Notes under the pieces: generated by a model
Databases searched by the model: none
The model's input: the letters and a program-made list of their open reading frames with translations, nothing else
What the model was told of the DNA's origin: nothing
Translations under genes and position numbers: made by a program
NCBI GenBank assembly: GCA_012719075.1
Contig: JAAYBB010000012.1
Coordinates: 1-40,859, forward strand
From: Clostridiales bacterium
GTDB taxonomy: Bacteria > Bacillota > Clostridia > Oscillospirales > Feifaniaceae
Direction: 5' to 3'
DNA length: 40,859 nucleotides
Shown here: in pieces, positions 37,386 through 40,859 of the stretch
Position numbering within the stretch: the first letter of the stretch is position 1
How the letters are laid out: each line of letters opens with the position of its first letter

Positions 37386-38510
37386 ATGAATCTGGATCAG
37401 CTGAGCCTAAAAAAAGCACTGTCGGGCATCCTGGCCCTGTCCATCGTTTTTTTACTCAAAAGTCCCGCTTTTGCGCAAGCGCCATACCCCGCTTCCGCCC
37501 CTTTCCACGCGTTTTTCGGCGTGGAGACCATGGACGAGATCACCGGTGCCAAAGTGGTCTATGAAAACGGCACCGCAGCGGATTTGGCGAGGGAGGATAT
37601 TGAAAGCCTGCTTGGCGCGTTTTGGGATTTTTATATGGAGCGGTTTACGCGGCCCTATACGGAGGATGTCCAAGCCTATTATACCTTTGTGTTTTACACG
37701 GACGAGGGCAGCGTTGGCATGATTGACCACCGCGGCTTTGTTCCGTGCGCAAAGTTTGGGCAGGAAAATTATCTCTGGTATCGCCCTTATATCGGGAATG
37801 CGAGAAATGCCCTGTACACGGCATCGAGTCATGTGGCCGAGAAGTATTCGGCGCTGGCCGCACCTGCCGAAGAGCCGCCCTATGTCCCCCAAAGGGATGT
37901 GCTGTCGGACTATGTGGACGGCGCTTCCGCATGGGCGCTTCCGGAAATCACGCAGGCCGCACAGGAAAATATTCTCCCGCTTGAGTTTGCGGGGACCTAT
38001 GGAACCCCCATTTCCAGGGGGGCGTTTTGCCTGCTCGCAGCCCATCTGATCAACCAGGTGCAAACGCCGTCCGGCGGGAATCACCCGTATGACCTATCCC
38101 TATCGCTGAGCGCGCTGCTTGGCGATAAAGGACAGGACGCCTCCGTGTCCGTCAGCTTTCCGGACGACGAATATCCCACAGAGGCGGTCAGGGCCATGTA
38201 TCTGCTGGGGGTCGTCTGCGGCAGGGACGACGGGAGCTTTGACCCGGAGGGGGCGGTCACCAGAGAGGAGGCCGCTAAAATACTGTATAACTGTGCGGCG
38301 CTGTATGAAAGCCCTCAGCCCGCGTCGGCCCGATACGCGGACGATCGTGAGATTGCGCCCTGGGCAAGGGAATCCGTGTGCTGGGCGTCACAACATCACA
38401 TCCTGCGGGGCATCGGCGACAATCGGTTTGCACCGAAGGACACCTATACGGTCGAACAGGCCGTGGCCACCATGCTGCGGCTTTTGCGGCATCTGAAACC
38501 GCCGGCGTAA
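37386..38510 (+). CDS. S-layer homology (SLH) domain protein
   Basis: Secreted cell-wall-associated protein, 374 residues. A signal peptide (ALSGILALSIVFLLKSPAFA, cut likely after AFAQA) precedes a region of unknown fold (residues about 35-170, FWDFYMERFTRPYTEDVQAY, KFGQENYLWYRPYIGNARNA) and then SLH repeats: VSFPDDEYPTEAVRAMYLLG with VVCGRDDGSFDPEGAVTREE, and YADDREIAPWARESVCWASQ with HHILRGIGDNRFAPKDTYTV. A first, weaker repeat is at about 175-240 (DYVDGASAWALPEITQAAQE). SLH domains bind pyruvylated wall polysaccharide. Start ATG 37386 with GGGGGAG upstream. GC is somewhat lower than the neighbouring VanX-CapA gene. Confidence 0.88.
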   Translation: MNLDQLSLKKALSGILALSIVFLLKSPAFAQAPYPASAPFHAFFGVETMDEITGAKVVYENGTAADLAREDIESLLGAFWDFYMERFTRPYTEDVQAYYTFVFYTDEGSVGMIDHRGFVPCAKFGQENYLWYRPYIGNARNALYTASSHVAEKYSALAAPAEEPPYVPQRDVLSDYVDGASAWALPEITQAAQENILPLEFAGTYGTPISRGAFCLLAAHLINQVQTPSGGNHPYDLSLSLSALLGDKGQDASVSVSFPDDEYPTEAVRAMYLLGVVCGRDDGSFDPEGAVTREEAAKILYNCAALYESPQPASARYADDREIAPWARESVCWASQHHILRGIGDNRFAPKDTYTVEQAVATMLRLLRHLKPPA

Positions 38511-38575
38511 ACAGGTCAGGAAGCGTGGCCGTACCCGGTGGACGGGGCCGGACGGCAGTCCTGCCCTTGCGCCAA

Positions 38576-38597
38576 AAGGGCGCCCGCGGGCGCCCTT
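38576..38597 (+). terminator. Palindromic hairpin after the SLH gene
   Basis: AAGGGCGCCCG followed by its complement, 22 bp in all; then CACGATTTT. The T-run is weak and displaced by a few bases, so termination is plausible only. Confidence 0.5.
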
Positions 38598-38620
38598 CAC
38601 GATTTTCCACAAGCAAGCTA

Positions 38621-38649
38621 TCATAGTTGGCGCCTCCCTGGCATATCGT
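38621..38649 (+). promoter_or_regulatory. Candidate sigma-E promoter of spoIIID
   Basis: TCATAGTT, 13 bases, CATATCGT. The -35 matches KHATANHT fully; the -10 matches CATACAHT at five of eight positions. Bacillus spoIIID is transcribed by sigma E. The same 13-base spacing occurs in the S1-gene promoter at 21295-21323. Confidence 0.45.
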
Positions 38650-38688
38650 TGTGGTAACGGATCACACGAGAGCAGGGAGGGACCTGTA

Positions 38689-38946
38689 TTGAAAGGGTTG
38701 CCGGAGGAGCGGGCGGTCGCTTTGGCGCAATACATCATCGAAAACAAGGCCACGGTGAGGGCTGCCGCAAAGCAGTTTGGCGTATCCAAATCCACCTGCC
38801 ACAAGGACGTCACCGAGCGGCTTGAAAAGTATAACCACGCCCTCTACGAGGAGGTTCGCCCCATTTTGGAGCAAAACCTCAAGGAGCGGCACATCCGCGG
38901 GGGGCAGGCCACCAAGCGCAAATACAAAAAGGAGGCGGGCAGGTGA
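38689..38946 (+). CDS. spoIIID: Sporulation transcription factor SpoIIID
   Basis: Small DNA-binding regulator of the mother-cell programme, activating or repressing sigma-E genes and preparing for sigma K. The 85 residues match SpoIIID (93 in Bacillus): RAVALAQYIIENKATVRAAA, the helix-turn-helix KQFGVSKSTCHKDVTERL, then the basic C-terminal helix LKERHIRGGQATKRKYKK, all strongly conserved. Start is TTG 38689, 8 bases after GGGAGG. Candidate sigma-E promoter upstream at 38621-38649. A strong terminator follows at 39022-39057. Convergent with the creatininase gene. Confidence 0.96.
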   Translation: MKGLPEERAVALAQYIIENKATVRAAAKQFGVSKSTCHKDVTERLEKYNHALYEEVRPILEQNLKERHIRGGQATKRKYKKEAGR

Positions 38947-39021
38947 GCGGGCCCCCGCAGGAGGGGGCGCAATCGATCGTCCGCTTTGCCAGGTTTCCAC
39001 GCACAAGAGGGGGTAGAAAAG

Positions 39022-39057
39022 AAAAAGCGTTCCCGGCATGGGCCGGGAACGCTTTTT
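39022..39057. terminator. Bidirectional terminator between spoIIID and the creatininase gene
   Basis: AAAAAGCGTTCCCGGC and GCCGGGAACGCTTTTT pair over 16 bases with a 4-base loop; T-tracts on both strands. It serves the two convergent genes. Confidence 0.9.
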
Positions 39058-39067
39058 ATCCGGTGGT

Positions 39068-39835
39068 TCAGTCGGCCATGGCCTCGCGCGCGAGCTGCTC
39101 CAGCAGGTCGACAAAGCGGTCGACGTAGCGCGCGCCGCGCGCCGCGTCGGCCATGCGGGCGTCGCCCATGATGCCGTTTTCGGACAGGGCCTTCATGCCC
39201 CGCTGCATCATCTGTGCGGCCATCTGCGGCGTCACCTCGCCGATGAAGCCCCGTTCGGCCCGGTCCATGCGGACATGCTGCGGGGCCAGGTGCAGCATGA
39301 TCGAGGTCTCCCAGTCGCAGGCGTGGCCACCGCAGGCGCCGCGCGGCATGCCCTCGGCCGCCTCGCAGGCCTGGAACTCCCGGGTCAGGCCGCCCATGTC
39401 CCCAACGCTGCGCACGCGCACGCCGGGGTGGTGGCCGTCCAGCCGCGCGGCCAGCGCGGCGATGGCGTTGAAGTTGCCGCCGTGGGAGGACATCAGCAAA
39501 ATGGTCGTAAAGCCGTGCCGCGCATAGCAGGAGACGTAGTCCTCGACCAGCCCCTCAAACACTTCGGGGCGCAGGGTCAGGCTGCCCGGCATGGCCATGT
39601 GGTGCTCCGACAGGCCGGGCCGGATGACCGGCGCCACCAGCGCGTCGATGCGCTCGGCCAGCGCCAGCGAGATGCCGTAGCCGATCTGGGTGTCGGTGAG
39701 CTGCGCCAGGTGCGGGCCGTGCTGCTCAATGGAGCCGGCGCAGACGATGACGGTGCGCAGCCCCTGTTCCAGGGCCTCGCCGATTTCGGGCCAGGTCATG
39801 TACTCCAGCAGGCGCTGCCGGTTGGTTCTCTCCAT
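39068..39835 (-). CDS. Creatininase-family amidohydrolase
   Basis: Binuclear metal hydrolase of the creatinine amidohydrolase family, 255 residues. Metal-site motifs: VIVCAGSIEQHGPHLAQLTD (Glu, His, Asp), SEHHMAMPGSLTL, LLMSSHGGNFNAIAALA and GGHACDWETSIML (Glu). Members open cyclic amides (creatinine, or pathway formamides in riboflavin/F420-type syntheses), and the substrate cannot be told from sequence. Start ATG 39835 has GAGGT 5 bases before. It is 8 bp after the amidotransferase-like gene in the same operon, hinting at one amide-hydrolysing pathway. Confidence 0.9.
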   Translation of the reverse strand: MERTNRQRLLEYMTWPEIGEALEQGLRTVIVCAGSIEQHGPHLAQLTDTQIGYGISLALAERIDALVAPVIRPGLSEHHMAMPGSLTLRPEVFEGLVEDYVSCYARHGFTTILLMSSHGGNFNAIAALAARLDGHHPGVRVRSVGDMGGLTREFQACEAAEGMPRGACGGHACDWETSIMLHLAPQHVRMDRAERGFIGEVTPQMAAQMMQRGMKALSENGIMGDARMADAARGARYVDRFVDLLEQLAREAMAD

Positions 39836-39843
39836 GGGGGACC

Positions 39844-40551
39844 TCACTTCTTGCAGAGCGAAATAAAGTGGTCAAAGGCCGGCGACATGTCGGTCTGGCC
39901 GGCGGGGCGCCAGTCGGCAATCATGCGCTCGGGGTGGAACTGGAAGCCGAAGATGGGCAGCTGCTCGTGCTCGATGGCCTCGATGATGCCGTCCTCGGAG
40001 TGGCCCGTGGCCACCAGGCCCTCGGCTAGGCGGTTGATGCCCTGGTGGTGGTAGGAGTTGGTGACCATCTCCTCGAGGCCGAGCCACTCGCGCATCCTGG
40101 TGCCCGGCACTAGCTTGACCTTGTGCTCGACATTGTTGTGGATGACGCTGCGCTCGACCGGGATGTCCTGGTACATCGAACCGCCCAGGATGACGTTGAG
40201 GAACTGCAGGCCGCGGCAGATGCCGAGGATCGGCTTTCCGGTCTTGCTCCAGCGCTCGAAGACGGCCACCTCGTGGTCGTCCCGCTCCTTGGTGACCTCG
40301 ACGTTGACAAAGCGGACCGGCTCGTTGTAGAGGGCCGGGTCGATGTCGTAGCCGCCGGTGAGGACCAGCCCGTCGCCGAGGGCCAGCAGGTCGTCCAGGT
40401 CGGCGCCCTTGGCGCTGTAGGGGAGCATCAGCGGGATTCCGCCGGCGCGGGTGATGGCCTCAAAGTAGCTGAAGTACAGCCCGAGGAAGGGCTGGCTTCC
40501 GTAGAGCTTCGGCTCCCAGTGTCCGGTGAGCAGGATGAGTGGCTTTTTCAT
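39844..40551 (-). CDS. Class I glutamine amidotransferase-like hydrolase (PuuD family)
   Basis: Cysteine hydrolase of the gamma-glutamyl-gamma-aminobutyrate hydrolase (PuuD/C26) family, 235 residues. Family features: LVLTGGYDIDPALYNE (oxyanion region), the nucleophile in GKPILGICRGLQFLNVILGG, SYHHQGINRL and the His-Glu pair in PIFGFQFHPERMIADW, so the Cys-His-Glu triad is intact. It likely cleaves a gamma-glutamyl amide, but the actual substrate is unknown. Start ATG 40551 with GGGGTG 7 bases upstream. It is first of a two-gene operon with the creatininase-family gene, behind a promoter near 40623-40651. Confidence 0.9.
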   Translation of the reverse strand: MKKPLILLTGHWEPKLYGSQPFLGLYFSYFEAITRAGGIPLMLPYSAKGADLDDLLALGDGLVLTGGYDIDPALYNEPVRFVNVEVTKERDDHEVAVFERWSKTGKPILGICRGLQFLNVILGGSMYQDIPVERSVIHNNVEHKVKLVPGTRMREWLGLEEMVTNSYHHQGINRLAEGLVATGHSEDGIIEAIEHEQLPIFGFQFHPERMIADWRPAGQTDMSPAFDHFISLCKK

Positions 40552-40622
40552 ACGTAAACACCCCCAAAAATAAGGGCGGCGCAGGCTGAGCAACGCAGGG
40601 GAGAGGCGCCGCCGGGTCCTAT

Positions 40623-40651
40623 TCCATAGGATACCACAGCGCGCGGGGCGC
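40623..40651 (-). promoter_or_regulatory. Promoter of the PuuD-like/creatininase operon
   Basis: On the minus strand TTGCCG, 17 bases, TATCCT, with TGG before the -10. Both hexamers match at four of six positions; position by reading, within a base or two. Confidence 0.45.
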
Positions 40652-40691
40652 GGCAAGGCTGTTTTTGGGGGCAACTGTAAAATGCGAATTG

Positions 40692-40717
40692 TAAAAAGGC
40701 CGCCCCAGGGGGGCGGC
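40692..40717 (-). terminator. Terminator beside repeat copy 3
   Basis: On the minus strand GCCGCCCC and GGGGCGGC with a 3-base loop, then CTTTTTAC. It would end a leftward transcript entering from the right edge, passing through the repeat. Confidence 0.75.
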
Positions 40718-40718
40718 A

Positions 40719-40859
40719 CAGCCTGTCAAAAAAGGCGGTCCTATGCAGGGCGGGTGGCAAAAACAGCCCCGACATCAAATTCGTAGGAACGGCGGACATG
40801 TGCCGACGTTCCCACCCCTAAATGGGCCTGCGCGTTTCGAGCCCCGCAGGGGCGAGGAA
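40719..40859. repeat. MITE-like dispersed repeat, copy 3 (cut by window edge)
   Basis: First 141 bases of the repeat, starting CAGCCTGTCAAAAAAGGCGG. By eye it matches copy 2 closely, with a few changes (for example TACTCCTAAG to CACCCCTAAA, which breaks one arm end of the internal hairpin). The right end is outside the window. It lies 1 bp from a terminator hairpin. Confidence 0.85.

Overview
The window is a high-GC stretch from a spore-forming, anaerobic member of the Bacillota (Clostridia). The evidence is SpoIIID and YpeB (endospore genes), a one-polypeptide pyruvate:ferredoxin oxidoreductase, RNase J, RicT and DarA, a FemAB-type peptidyltransferase, frequent GTG/TTG starts behind strong GGAGG sites, and promoter motifs resembling those of sporulation sigma factors E and G. 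I see no tRNA, rRNA, insertion sequence with a transposase, or prophage.

Layout. 1-2.4 kb: asparagine supply and use (asnA, asnS, leftward). 2.5-6.6 kb: a leftward six-gene type IV pilus / type II secretion-like operon (PilC/GspF protein, four small membrane-anchored proteins, PilT ATPase). 6.6-7.4 kb: gene-free, with a 74-bp direct repeat. 7.4-9.6 kb: a BTAD regulator with a decayed GGDEF-like tail and a secreted transglutaminase-like protein. 10.2 kb: a lone 69-residue conserved protein with its own promoter and terminator. 10.6-18.5 kb: a long leftward housekeeping run (queT behind a structured leader, DUF951, prfA, ZIP transporter, Sua5, coaE, lytic transglycosylase, RNase J, NUDIX). 18.8-21.8 kb: ypeB behind a sigma-G-like promoter, an S1-domain protein behind a sigma-E-like promoter, and a small membrane protein. 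22.1-25.7 kb: PFOR, rightward. 25.8-27.8 kb: two genes of lower GC (AlkZ-like glycosylase, FMN split-barrel protein), probably acquired. 28.3-32.2 kb: alr-darA-holB-ricT-uppS-like, close to the Bacillus darA/holB/ricT neighbourhood. 32.2-32.4 kb: a decayed type I-C-style CRISPR remnant without cas genes. 32.4-33.5 kb: FemX-like, leftward. 33.7-35.5 kb: a rightward pair encoding a PilP/GspC-like membrane protein and a secretin-N-domain-like exported protein. 35.6-37.3 kb: a VanX-CapA fusion. 37.4-38.5 kb: an SLH-domain protein. 38.7-38.9 kb: spoIIID. 39.1-40.6 kb: creatininase-family and class I glutamine-amidotransferase-like hydrolases.

How the parts fit. The pilus-like operon and the secretin-N-like pair, about 27 kb apart, look like two halves of one surface machine in a cell that should have no outer membrane. 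The cell-wall theme is strong (alr, FemX, VanX-CapA, SLH, lytic transglycosylase, UppS-like). A dispersed 199-bp MITE-like repeat occurs three times (18.6, 28.0 and 40.7 kb), each time in a gene-free gap next to gene ends. Strongest candidates for new biology are the secretin-N pair, the VanX-CapA fusion, the BTAD/pseudo-GGDEF regulator, the queT leader RNA and the repeat family.
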